DNA of 64,000 nt from Microbacterium sp. Se63.02b (GTDB lineage: Bacteria; Actinomycetota; Actinomycetes; Actinomycetales; Microbacteriaceae), in assembly GCF_014171575.1 (NCBI RefSeq), contig NZ_CP050453.1:186001-250000 (forward strand), given 5' to 3'. Positions 55,620 through 64,000 of this stretch are shown here, piece after piece; position 1 is the first letter of the stretch, and the number at the start of each line of letters is the position of its first letter. A program made the position numbers and the translations under genes. Below the pieces are notes generated by a model that made no database searches, was not told the DNA's origin, and worked only from the letters and a program-made list of their open reading frames with translations.

Positions 55620-55801
55620 CGGCGTCCAGGGCGCTGGAGAAGGAGCCGCGTCCGAACGGAGTCCGGAAGCTGACCGGGTTCGACAACGCCTGGCGCGTCC
55701 GTATCGGCGATCATCGCGTGTTGTACGAGGTCGTCGACGACGTCGTGCTGGTGACCGTCTTCCGGGTCGCGCACCGCCGGGACGTGTACGGCGATCTCTG
55801 A
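55620..55801 (+). pseudogene. relE/parE-type toxin remnant (N-terminus missing)
   Basis: About 60 residues match the C-terminal two thirds of RelE/ParE toxins: RALEKEPRPNGVRKLTGFDN, then WRVRIGDHRVLYEVVDD and VFRVAHRRDVYGDL, with the Arg residues used in the family. The N-terminal helices are absent: upstream in frame lies the terminator of the previous gene, which no toxin would include. No antitoxin gene is next to it. This is best read as a decayed toxin-antitoxin locus. Confidence 0.65.
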
Positions 55802-55816
55802 CGCGTCCTGCCCGGC

Positions 55817-56254
55817 TCAGTTCTTCGTGAGGTCCTGGGCGAACATCACGAGGATGCCGCTCGGGCCGCGCAGGTAGGTGAGCTTGTACACGTCCTGGTA
55901 GTTCGCGACGCCGCGCAACGGGTGGTAGCCGTGACGGGCGGCGATCGCGAGGGACTCATCGATGTCGTCGACCGAGAAGGCGATGCGGTGCATCCCGATC
56001 TCGTTCGGCAGTGTCGGCTCCGTCTCGATCGCGTCCGGATGGATGTATTCGAACAGCTCGATCTGGCCGCGTCCGTCGGGCGTCTGCAGCACCGCGATCT
56101 TCGCGTGGTTGCCGTCGAGTCCGACCGCCGTCGACGCCCAGTCCCCACTCACCTCGTCGCGGCCGAGCACGGTGAGGCCCAGGTCGGTGAAGAAGGCGAT
56201 GGTGGCTTCCAGGTCGCGGACGGCGATTCCGACGTTCTCGAGTGCGATGGGCAT
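55817..56254 (-). CDS. VOC-family (glyoxalase/bleomycin-resistance fold) protein
   Basis: The product of 145 residues has paired beta-alpha-beta-beta-beta units: LENVGIAVRDLEATIAFFTDLG at the start and MHRIAFSVDDIDESLAIAARHG in the second half. Conserved His, Glu and Glu positions for metal binding are seen in HAKIAVL, IELFEY and the second unit. It could be a small dioxygenase, isomerase or ligand-binding protein; the reaction is unknown. It is monocistronic and 38 bp separate it from the DksA-type gene. Confidence 0.8.
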   Translation of the reverse strand: MPIALENVGIAVRDLEATIAFFTDLGLTVLGRDEVSGDWASTAVGLDGNHAKIAVLQTPDGRGQIELFEYIHPDAIETEPTLPNEIGMHRIAFSVDDIDESLAIAARHGYHPLRGVANYQDVYKLTYLRGPSGILVMFAQDLTKN

Positions 56255-56292
56255 GGGGGGATGCTACTCGCGATCGCCGCTCGCGTCAGGGG

Positions 56293-56643
56293 TCACCGTC
56301 CGAGCTTCTCCGCGCAGTCGACGCAGTACTCCGCGAACGGTCGCACCTCCAAGCGGCCGACGGGGATCGGGCGGCCGCAGTTCGCGCAGAACCCGTAGGT
56401 GCCGGCATCCATCCGCGCCAGCGCCTCGTCGACCTGCCGGAGTTCGGCGGCCGCGGCGTCGGCGAGCCCGGTCAGGCGCGACCACTCCGACGAGAGGGTG
56501 ACGCCTTCGGGGTCGTGCTCGTCGTCGTCGTTCGAGCCCTCGCGGTCGTGCATGAGCTGTCCGAGGGTCGCGGCCGTCGTGCGCACACGTTCCTCGGCCT
56601 GCGCGCGCCGCTGCTCCAGCAGTGCGCGCAGGTCGGAACTCAT
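56293..56643 (-). CDS. DksA/TraR C4-type zinc finger protein
   Basis: The product of 116 residues has an N-terminal coiled-coil region (LRALLEQRRAQAEERVRTT) and the C-terminal four-cysteine zinc finger FCANCGRPIP ... YCVDCAEK. Family members bind the secondary channel of RNA polymerase or are related small regulators. The DxxDxA tip of classical DksA is not evident. The ATG at 56643 gives the usual length. It is probably transcribed before the VOC gene. Confidence 0.82.
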   Translation of the reverse strand: MSSDLRALLEQRRAQAEERVRTTAATLGQLMHDREGSNDDDEHDPEGVTLSSEWSRLTGLADAAAAELRQVDEALARMDAGTYGFCANCGRPIPVGRLEVRPFAEYCVDCAEKLGR

Positions 56644-56983
56644 GCGCCCCACTCTATGCACGACCGAGGACACGGGCTCTACCGCGATCCTGGTTCCGCT
56701 TCTCTGGTAAGCCTCGAAACCGCTCGAGTTGAGGGCGTGGACCTCAGTTCACGGTCGCAGTTGCAGAATTCCGGAACACGATCGCCCAGGCGCGGTGCCG
56801 GCACGTCGACTCGCCTTTCGCGAATTCTCCCGCAAACCCGGAGGAATCCACGTCTGACAGGGTCTGAGAGGTGGCTTCATGTCCTCCAAAATGGGGACAG
56901 ACAGGCGGTGCTTTGACGCCTAGCCTCCTCCCGAAGGCAGCATTCGCTGGCTCCATGGGGGCGGGGGGAAATGAGTACCTTCT
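56644..56983. other. 340-bp spacer at the edge of a less GC-rich islet
   Basis: No gene is visible. Base composition drops compared with the flanks from about 56,650 onward. A TGTCC ... GGACA dyad at 56878-56899 (TGTCCTCCAAAATGGGGACA) resembles the end sequences of some insertion elements, and short direct words occur near it, but there is no transposase. The promoter for the downstream secreted protein gene should be here. Confidence 0.4.
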
Positions 56984-57712
56984 ATGTACACTCACAAGTC
57001 ACAGGGCCTGGGCGCTGTGGGCGCAGTCGTTGCGCTCATGGTCACGTTCGGAACCGCGCCGTCTAATGCGGTGGCCGATGACCCACCTATCACCGTGGAA
57101 TCTTTTCACGATCGACTCGAAGCCGAAGCAGCATCATCGTCTGAGGCGGCAACCGATCTGAGGAAGTTCGAAGAGTTATCCCCCTCCGACCAGCAGAAGT
57201 TGATGGACTATCTCATGGATCCTGAGGTGAGCGCTGCTTTCGAGCACACCGCGCAGACCGGCGAGAGCGTGAGCGTCGAGAACGGAGATGTGAAGACGAG
57301 CTTCGACGTGAACACCGTGAGCACACCGACTAATACGGGGGCCTCCGCGGGTAGTGGGCTGAGTGCGCAATCTACGGCCAGCATCGAATACAACGTGACC
57401 GCGAGCTACGTCGTGGAACAGCGCATCCTGGGCGTGCTCATTACGAAGCTGTCCCAGACTTTCAAGTACGTGACGGGGAGCGGTGTCGTTCTCAGAACGT
57501 CAAGTTGCACTGCTGCAGCGTTGAATTACAACTTCACCGTCGTGCTGAGTAGCTCAGTGAGCCATTACATGCTCGCCGGCGGAATGGCCGAGTGCGACAT
57601 CGTCTGGAGGGGCTACATCGCCTACAAAGGCTCCGGAATCCAGATTGACAAGATTCAGAGTCTGGTCGTCAATGGACCGGGCGTGGTCTCACGGAGCCTC
57701 CAGAATATCTAG
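56984..57712 (+). CDS. Secreted protein of unknown function
   Basis: The product of 242 residues begins with a Sec signal (GLGAVGAVVALMVTFGTAPSN followed by AVADD). The mature part has an acidic helical segment (residues 35-80), then a Ser/Thr/Val-rich beta part with two Cys (residues about 170 and 205), which could form a disulphide after export. I do not recognise the family. Codon use is clearly less GC-biased than in neighbours, suggesting acquisition by transfer. The start region is ATG 56984 with only a weak GGGGGAAAT site upstream. A small membrane protein gene follows 40 bp later. Confidence 0.6.
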   Translation: MYTHKSQGLGAVGAVVALMVTFGTAPSNAVADDPPITVESFHDRLEAEAASSSEAATDLRKFEELSPSDQQKLMDYLMDPEVSAAFEHTAQTGESVSVENGDVKTSFDVNTVSTPTNTGASAGSGLSAQSTASIEYNVTASYVVEQRILGVLITKLSQTFKYVTGSGVVLRTSSCTAAALNYNFTVVLSSSVSHYMLAGGMAECDIVWRGYIAYKGSGIQIDKIQSLVVNGPGVVSRSLQNI

Positions 57713-57752
57713 CCCTGAATAGAGCATTCACATATGAGAAAGGAGGCGGGAC

Positions 57753-58016
57753 ATGGAGAAGACCGTAGAAACAAGCACCACCAGTTGGATTCCCGGGACG
57801 GTATGGGTGTTACTCGGTGCGGGCGTCGTGTTCATCTGGATCCCGGTGGTGAGTTTCGTATGTATCGTGCTCGGGCTCCTGACCGCGTATGTCGGCGTGC
57901 CAAAGACGAACTCGAGACGCCGAGCAATGCTCATTGTCGGGTGGGGGCTCCTCGCAGCACTGGCTCTTGTGCTCGTGGTTGGTGCTACCGTCTGGAACAG
58001 CTTCCAGCTTCTCTGA
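57753..58016 (+). CDS. Small two-helix membrane protein
   Basis: The product of 87 residues has two hydrophobic segments at about residues 17-45 and 58-80 linked by a basic loop (PKTNSRRRAM), so both ends probably face the same side. The ATG has a very strong AAAGGAGGCGGG site. It follows the secreted protein gene by 40 bp and shares its lower GC bias. The pair could be a secreted factor with its membrane-bound partner or immunity protein, but nothing in the sequence proves this. Confidence 0.6.
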   Translation: MEKTVETSTTSWIPGTVWVLLGAGVVFIWIPVVSFVCIVLGLLTAYVGVPKTNSRRRAMLIVGWGLLAALALVLVVGATVWNSFQLL

Positions 58017-58086
58017 ACTGAGACAACTGCCCCCCCGTCCCCACCACGGAGCGGATTCCCTCACGCGGTGAGGTCGCAGATTCGCG

Positions 58087-58113
58087 CCGGGTCGCAGGAA
58101 CACTGCGACCCGG
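58087..58113. terminator. Terminator between small membrane protein and MMPL genes
   Basis: CCGGGTCGCAG (58087-58097) pairs perfectly with CTGCGACCCGG (58103-58113) over a 5-base loop. It lies between convergent stops at 58016 and 58141, so it may act in both directions. Confidence 0.8.
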
Positions 58114-58140
58114 CTGCGGATCTGCGCCGCCGCGGCCGCC

Positions 58141-60679
58141 TCAGCCGCGGGAGGTCGGGACCGAGTCGGTCGTGGTCGGAACGGCCACGGCCTTCATCCC
58201 GGGGTGGTCGCGCTCGAGGGCGGCGCCCTCCATGTCGACGTTCGGCAGGATGCGGTCGAGCCAGCGCGGCAGCCACCAGGCCGAACGCCCGAGGAGGTGC
58301 ATGAGCGCGGGCATCAGCAGCATCCGCACCACGAAGGCGTCGAGCAGCACACCGAACGCGAGGCCGAAGCCGATCGACCGGATGATCGTCGACTCCGAGA
58401 AGATGAACCCGCCGAACACCGACACCATGATCAGCGCCGCGGCGATGACGACCGAGCGCCCGGCGCGGAAGCCCTGCGCCACGGCATCCCGCGCCGAAGC
58501 GCCGTGCACGTAGGCCTCGCGCATGCCGGAGGCGAGGAACAGCTGGTAGTCCATCGCGAGCCCGAACAGGATGCCGACGAGGATCACGGGCAGGAAGCTC
58601 AGGATCGGCCCCGTGCTGTGCAGCCCGATGATCTCGGCACCCCAGCCGAACTGGAACACGGCCACGATCAGGCCGTACGTCGCGAACAGCGAGAGCACGA
58701 ACCCGCCGGTCGCGATGATCGGCACGAGCAGGGAGCGGAACACGACGATCATGATCAGCAGCGAGAGTCCGACCACGACCACGAGGTACAGCGGCAGCAC
58801 CCCGGCCAGCGCCTCGGAGATGTCGATGTTGATGGCCGCCTGGCCCGCGACCCCGAGCGTGATCCCGTCGGCGATGTCGGGCATCGAGCGCAGGTCCTGC
58901 ACGAGCTTCTCGGTGGAGGCGCTGTTGGGCCCCTCCTTCGGGACCACCTGGAATGCGAGGAGGGTGTTGTCGTCGGATGCCGCGATCGGCGCGACCGCCA
59001 CGACGTCGTCCTGGTCGGCGATGGCCTGCGCGATCGTGACCTGCGTCGACAGCAGGTCGTCGTCGCTCACCGCGTCGTCGAGGGTCGCCGTGACGAGCAG
59101 CAGACCGTTCGCGCCCTCGCCGAACTGCTCGTCGACGGTCTGGAACGCGCGGTAGCTGGTGGAGTCGCTCGGCTCGCTCGAGCCGTCGGGCAGTCCGAGG
59201 CGCATCGACATCGCCGGGATCGCGATGATCAGCAGCGCGACGACGCTCACGACCGCGGTGACGACCGCACGCAGGGTCGACATCCGCTTCACGGGCTTTC
59301 CGGCGGCATGCTCCTGACCGATCGTCGCGCGCGCGGCGGCTGAGCAGGCGGGGACCGACGAGCCCGAGGATGGCCGGGGCGAGGGTGATCGCGACGAGCA
59401 CGGCCACCGCGACGCACACCGCGCCGACCGTGCCCATGAGTCCGAGGAACGGCACACCGGTCACGTTGAGGGCGAGCAGCGCCACGATCACGGTCGTGCC
59501 GGCGAACACCACGGCCGTGCCGGAGGTGCCGGTGGCGAGGCCGATCGATTCGCGCACAGGGACCCCGGCGAGCAGTTGCTTGCGATGCCGGTTCACGATG
59601 AACAGCGAGTAGTCGATACCCACCGCGAGGCCGAGCATGACGCCCAGCACCGGGGTCACCGAGGCCATGTCGACGACGCCCGAGAAGGCGAGGGACGCCG
59701 TGACGCCGACGCCGACCCCGACGATCGCGGTCACGATCGGGAGAGCGGCGGCGATGAGGGAGCCGAGCATCACGATGAGGACGATCGCGGCGAAAGCGAG
59801 TCCCACCGCTTCGCCGACGCCGAAGATCTCGGGAACGCCCTGAGCGATGTCGGTGCCGAAGTCGACCTCGACGCCGTCGATCGGAGCGGATTCGAAGTGC
59901 TCGATCGCGCCCTGCTTGACCTCTTCCGAGAGCTCGAGGCGCGGGTCGGTGAACGAGATGTTGACGATCGCGGTGGATCCGTCTTCCGAGACCACGCCGA
60001 TGCCGTCGGCGAGCTCGAGCAGCGTCGAGCCCAGCGCCACCTGGTCGGCGTTGTCGTCGAGGGTGATGCGGGACTGGTCGAGCTTCGCGTTCTGCGCCTC
60101 GAGGTCGGCCGACTGGGCGTTCAACGCCGCCAGCTGCGCGTCGAGCTCGGCGAGCTGCTCGGGGCCCGCGCCGGCCTGCTCGGCCTGGGTGCGGGCGGCC
60201 GTGAGCTGGGTGAGCCCTGACTCGAGCTGTGCCCTGCCGGCATCGATCTGCGCCTGTGCGGCATCCACCTGGGTACGGCCCTCGGCGATCTGGGTCTGAC
60301 CGTCGGCGAGCTGCTGCGCCTGATCCGCCTGCTGCTGCTGCGCATCGAACGGATCGATCACACCGGCGACGCCGTCGAGATCCTCCGCGCTCGCCGCGAG
60401 GGCGGAGATCTCCTCCTTCTGCGCATCCGTGAAGGGTTCGCCGTCTTCCGTGCGGTACACGACCGTGCCCGTGCCGCCGGCCGTGTCCGGCAGCTTGTCG
60501 GCAAGTGCGTCGGTCACTTCGCCCGAGGCGGTGCCGGGGATGTCGAAGCTGTTGCTCAGCGTGCCGCCGAGGGTGAGGAAGGCGCCGACACCGAGGCCGA
60601 GGATGAGCACCCACGACACGATCACCGTCCACGCCTTGCGCGCGGCGAATGAACCCAGACGGTACAGCAGTGATGCCAC
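58141..60679 (-). CDS. MMPL-family (RND-type) membrane transporter (frameshifted)
   Basis: Two repeats, each with a large extracytoplasmic loop and about six membrane helices. The N-terminal loop contains an unusual Gln/Ala-rich coiled-coil stretch (residues about 115-225). VLGVMLGLAVGIDYSLFIV in repeat 1 and VGILFGLAMDYQLFLASGM in repeat 2 carry the Asp/Tyr proton-relay positions. The halves join by restoring one GC unit in the repeat at 59325-59334; total about 847 residues. The start is GTG 60679 with AAGGAG. Such proteins export lipids or drugs. The divergent TetR gene is the likely regulator. Confidence 0.87.
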
Positions 60680-60705
60680 AGTGGTCTCCTTCAGACTCAA
60701 AGAGC

Positions 60706-60723
60706 ATACGGTACGTCTCGTCT
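60706..60723. promoter_or_regulatory. Candidate TetR operator
   Basis: ATACGGTACGTCTCGTCT is an imperfect 18-bp dyad (12 of 18 positions symmetrical) in the 69-bp gap between the divergent MMPL and TetR genes. Its location suits control of both. Confidence 0.4.
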
Positions 60724-60748
60724 AGGGATCTGTGGCTATCCTGAACGC

Positions 60749-61321
60749 ATGGTGAACGAGCATCGGAGCGGGCCTGTGCGCAGCACGGCGGCCCGCGAGG
60801 CGATCCTCGATGCGACATCCCGTCTCTTCCACGCGCAGGGGTACGACCGGCTCACGATCGAGGGCATCGCGAAGGAAGCCGGCGTCGGCAAGCAGACGAT
60901 CTACCGATGGTGGTCGTCGCGCGGAGCCCTCATCGCCGACTGTCTGGTGGACGGACGCCTCATCCCGGTCGACTTCGTCGTGCCGGATACGGGAGACCTG
61001 TTCGCCGACGTCGAGACGTGGGTGCAGTCGGTGTTCGCGATCCTCGCGACGGCGCAGGGGCAGGCACTGCTGCAGTCGCTCGTCGCGGCCGCGGCCGAAG
61101 ACGCCGCGGTCGGTGCACACCTCGGGGCGAGTCTCGGCGTGGAGCAGCATCTCTCGGAGCGGTTGCGCGGAGGGATCCGCGACGGTCAGCTGCCCGACGA
61201 CGCACCGGTCGCACAGATCGGCCGGGCCATCCTCGGGGCGATCATCGTGGAGTCCCTGGGGCGTGAGACGAGCGGTCCTGAGGGGATCATCACGCTGATG
61301 CGGTATCTCTTCGCGCGCTGA
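60749..61321 (+). CDS. TetR/AcrR-family transcriptional regulator
   Basis: The product of 190 residues has the TetR helix-turn-helix LTIEGIAKEAGVGKQTIYRWW near residues 36-56 and a C-terminal TetR_C-type ligand domain. It is divergent from the MMPL transporter gene, 69 bp away, the classic arrangement of a repressor with its exporter. The ATG is preceded by no strong ribosome site, and the transcript may have a very short leader. Confidence 0.87.
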   Translation: MVNEHRSGPVRSTAAREAILDATSRLFHAQGYDRLTIEGIAKEAGVGKQTIYRWWSSRGALIADCLVDGRLIPVDFVVPDTGDLFADVETWVQSVFAILATAQGQALLQSLVAAAAEDAAVGAHLGASLGVEQHLSERLRGGIRDGQLPDDAPVAQIGRAILGAIIVESLGRETSGPEGIITLMRYLFAR

Positions 61322-61349
61322 CCCCGCTCGCCCTCGCACTCGTTCCTCG

Positions 61350-61411
61350 CGCGAGGGGTCAGGACACGCCGCGTGCGGAGGTACGGATGCGGCGAATCGC
61401 GACCCCTCGCG
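61350..61411. terminator. Inverted repeat between convergent genes
   Basis: CGCGAGGGGTC (61350-61360) and GACCCCTCGCG (61401-61411) are perfect complements across 40 bases. They lie between the TetR gene and the small membrane protein gene, which converge. A two-way terminator is likely, though the loop is long. Confidence 0.5.
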
Positions 61412-61435
61412 GCTCGCGCTCCCGCGTGCGGGGGC

Positions 61436-61579
61436 TCAGCCGAGGAGCAGGGTCAGCACGGTCGCGCCGCCGCCGCCGAGGATGAGCGCGACGATGACGG
61501 TCCACGCGATGATGCGGATGCGCCGGTTGCGCTTCTCGCCGAGATCGCCGTAGTCCTCGCTGAGGCCGTCGCCGCTCAT
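61436..61579 (-). CDS. 47-residue single-pass membrane protein downstream of purL
   Basis: The frame ATG 61579 to TGA 61436 encodes [20 protein letters not shown], then one hydrophobic segment of about 24 residues (IRIIAWTVIVALILGGGGAT) and a short LLLG end. Its ATG overlaps the purL stop (TGATG), so it is probably translated by coupling. The acidic start and basic stop-transfer segment suggest the N-terminus stays in the cytoplasm. I do not know its function; position and overlap support that it is real. Confidence 0.6.
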   Translation of the reverse strand: MSGDGLSEDYGDLGEKRNRRIRIIAWTVIVALILGGGGATVLTLLLG

Positions 61580-63907
61580 CAGGCCACCGGCTCGGTGACG
61601 GTCGGGCCGAAGTACGAGGGGAGGGTGGCCTGCGAGCGCTCACGCAGTTCGGCGATCGACACGGTGAAGACGCCCTGAACCTCGAGCTTCGCGCCCTCGG
61701 TGTCGGTCACGCCGATGCGCATCACCGGGTAGCCGCGTCCCTCGCAGAGGCCGCGGAACTTGACGTCGTCCTCGCGCGGCACGGTCACGAGCACGCGGCC
61801 GGTCGACTCGGAGAACAGGGCAGATGCGGCATCCACACCGTCGCGCTCGATGATCTCGTTCAACCAGACGCGGGCGCCGACGCCGAAGCGCATGACGCCC
61901 TCGGCGAGCGTCTGGGCCAGGCCGCCCTCCGACAGGTCGTGCGCCGAGGAGATGAGCCATTCGTCGCGGGCCGCCGCGAGCAGGCCGGCGAGGCGCTTCT
62001 CCCCGGCGAGGTCGACCTTCGGCGGGCGTCCGCCGAGGTGCTGGTGCACCACGTCGGCCCACGCGGAACCCGACAGCTCGGTCGCGGTGGTGCCGAGCAG
62101 GTAGATGTTCTGGCCCTCGTCCTGCCATCGAGGGGATGCGCCGCGAGACGTCGTCGATGATGCCGAGCACGCCGACGAGCGGGGTCGGGTGGATCGGCAC
62201 GTCGCCGGTCTGGTTGTAGAACGAGACGTTGCCACCCGTCACCGGGGTGCCCAGTTCGTAGCATCCGTCAGCCAGGCCGTCGACCGTCCGGCCGAACTGC
62301 CACATGACCTCGGGGTTCTCGGGAGAGCCGAAGTTGAGGCAGTCGGTGATCGCCGTCGGGGTCGCACCCGTGACGGCGACGTTGCGGTACGCCTCGGCGA
62401 GGGCCAGCTGTGCTCCTGCGTACGGGTCGAGCTGGCAGTAGCGGCCGTTGGCGTCGGTGGCGATGGAGAAGCCGAGGCCGGACTCCTCGTCGACGCGGAT
62501 CATGCCGGCGTCGTCGGGGAAGCTCAGGGCGGTGTTGCCGAGCACGTAATAGTCGTACTGGTTGGTGATCCAGCTCGTGTCGGCCAGGTTCGGTGAGGCG
62601 ACGAGAGACAGGAACTGCTCGCGCAGCACCTCAGGGTCGGAGGAGCGGGGGAGGTTCTCGGCGGCATCCGCCTGCAGTGCATCGATCCACGTCGGGTACG
62701 CGACGGGGCGGTCGTAGACGGGTCCGTCGACCGCGACCGTCGAGGGGTCGACATCGACGATCCGCTGCCCCTGCCAATCGATGATGAGTCGGCCGTCGCC
62801 GGTGACCTCGCCGAGCACCGAGGTCTCGACCTCCCACTTGTCGACGACGGCCATGAACGCGTCGAGCTTCTCGGGGGCGACGATCGCCATCATGCGCTCC
62901 TGCGACTCCGACATGAGGATCTCCTCGGCCGTGAGCGACGGGTCGCGCAGCAGCACGTTGTCGAGCGAGACCTTCATGCCGCTGTTGCCGTTGGCCGCGA
63001 GCTCACTCGTCGCGCACGAGATGCCGGCGGCGCCCAGATCCTGGATCGCCTCGACGAGCTCGTCGCGGTACAGCTCGAGGCAGCACTCGATGAGCACCTT
63101 CTCGGCGAACGGGTCGCCTACCTGCACGGCCGGGCGCTTGGTCGGGCCCGTGGAATCGAACGAGTCCGAGGCGAGGATGCTGGCGCCGCCGATGCCGTCG
63201 CCACCGGTGCGGGCGCCGAAGAGCACGACCTTGTTGCCGACGCCGGTCGCGTTCGCGAGCTTGATGTCTTCGTGACGGAGCACGCCGGCGGCGAGCGCGT
63301 TCACGAGGGGATTGGCCTGGTACACCGCGTCGAAGACGGTCTCGCCGCCGATGTTCGGCAGGCCGAGGCAGTTGCCGTAGAAGCTGATGCCGCTGGTCAC
63401 GCCGTGCACGACGCGGGCGGTGTCGGGGTGGTCGACCGCGCCGAAGCGGAGGGCGTCCATGACCGCGACGGGACGAGCGCCCATCGAGATGATGTCGCGG
63501 ACGATCCCTCCGACACCGGTGGCCGCGCCCTGGAAGGGCTCGATGAACGAGGGGTGGTTGTGCGATTCGGCCTTGAAGGTGACGGCCCAGCCCTCGCCGA
63601 TGTCGACGACGCCCGCGTTCTGCCCCATGCCCACCATGAGGCGTTCCTTCATCTCGTCGGAGACCTTCTGGCCGAAGCGGCGCAGGTAGTTCTTCGACGA
63701 CTTGTAGGAGCAGTGCTCCGACCACATGACGGAGTACATGGCCAGCTCGCCCGAGGTGGGGCGGCGACCCAGGATCTCCTTGATGCGCTCGTACTCGTCG
63801 GGCTTGAGTCCGAGGGCGCCGTAGGGCTGCTCCTTCTCGGGCGTCGCGATCGCGTTCTCGACGGAGTCGGGGACGTGCTGGGGGGAAGGTGCAGGGGCGG
63901 TGGTCAC
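61579..63907 (-). CDS. purL: Phosphoribosylformylglycinamidine synthase subunit PurL (frameshifted)
   Basis: The ATP-dependent step 4 enzyme of purine synthesis, converting FGAR to FGAM with PurQ and PurS. Signatures: [32 protein letters not shown] near residue 65, [21 protein letters not shown] and [11 protein letters not shown]. The length of about 776 residues fits the small-type (actinobacterial/Bacillus) PurL. The frame breaks after DDVSRRIPS; restoring two bases (one CG unit) near 62129-62131 gives [13 protein letters not shown]. The start is GTG 63907 with TTTGGAG. As purL is normally needed, the break is almost certainly a sequence error. Confidence 0.93.
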
Positions 63908-64000
63908 GCGCACTCCAAAGGAAGGGGCCGGCGGGGCAGCTTCAGTCTACCGGCGCGGTCGGTGCGCCTCTCCCGCGAGCGCTGGGTCTGGCCGCAAGGG
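63908..64000. other. Spacer upstream of purL
   Basis: It contains the TTTGGAG ribosome site of purL and presumably its promoter. I see no further gene up to the window end. Confidence 0.4.

Noticed and set aside
56660..56760. tRNA-like stretch (GGTTCCGCTTC)
   Set aside because: No full cloverleaf with acceptor and anticodon arms can be drawn.
61579..63907. purL as a pseudogene
   Set aside because: Both parts keep all conserved motifs and the gene is normally essential; the break fits the sequence-error pattern of the window.

Overview
The window is strongly GC-rich and reads as the chromosome of an actinobacterium, most likely a member of Microbacteriaceae close to Microbacterium. The reasons are the codon style (frequent ggcatcc and gatgcc), GTG and TTG starts, many ATGA/TGATG stop-start overlaps, Tat and lipoprotein signals, and the gene content: several sugar ABC transporters, many Gfo/Idh/MocA oxidoreductases, and LacI, ROK and GntR regulators. 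Apart from housekeeping genes (a CorA-like transporter, dinB, a DksA-type protein and purL), the window is mostly carbohydrate uptake and catabolism.

Layout. (1) 1-2.8 kb: end of an MFS transporter, a CorA-like transporter and an SDR. (2) 2.9-18.6 kb, catabolic cluster A: a minus-strand run (two amidohydrolases, class III aminotransferase, two Gfo/Idh/MocA enzymes, ROK regulator) faces a plus-strand run (sugar ABC transporter, epimerase-like protein, DapA-like aldolase, 2-hydroxyacid dehydrogenase, GNAT protein, Tat-exported beta-helix protein). (3) 18.7-20.3 kb: an amino-acid permease bracketed by two copies of an 82-bp palindromic repeat. (4) 20.4-37.6 kb, cluster B: a GntR/FCD regulator, a peptide/nickel-type ABC transporter with a fused double ATPase, a second Tat beta-helix protein, a ceramidase-like protein, SDRs, a 2-hydroxyacid dehydrogenase and an SMP-30 lactonase. 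It is interrupted by a zinc-ribbon/endonuclease-like gene and dinB, which lie between two repeat-rich convergent spacers. (5) 38.5-50.8 kb, cluster C: ManD-type mannonate dehydratase, NagA-like, NagB-like, LacI regulator, three Gfo/Idh/MocA proteins, a sugar ABC transporter and a UxuB-like mannonate oxidoreductase. (6) 50.9-58.0 kb, mixed region: an orphan HEPN-like protein, a GntR/LacI hybrid regulator, a secreted TIM-barrel-like protein, a relE remnant, VOC and DksA-type proteins, and a less GC-rich islet of two unknown genes. (7) 58.1-64 kb: MMPL transporter with divergent TetR regulator, a 47-residue membrane protein and purL.

Regulation can be partly read from the DNA. A TGCTATAGCA-type palindrome recurs before the GntR gene, the cluster B transporter and three cluster B enzyme genes. 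A LacI-type operator (TGCAAnCGnTTGCA) recurs before the main cluster C units. Palindromic repeat elements sit mostly in spacers between convergent genes.

Caution: more than twenty genes, including the normally essential purL, are broken by one- or two-base indels, mostly in short C/G runs or CA/CG dinucleotide repeats. This looks like uncorrected sequencing error, so these genes are described as single loci with the likely indel positions given.
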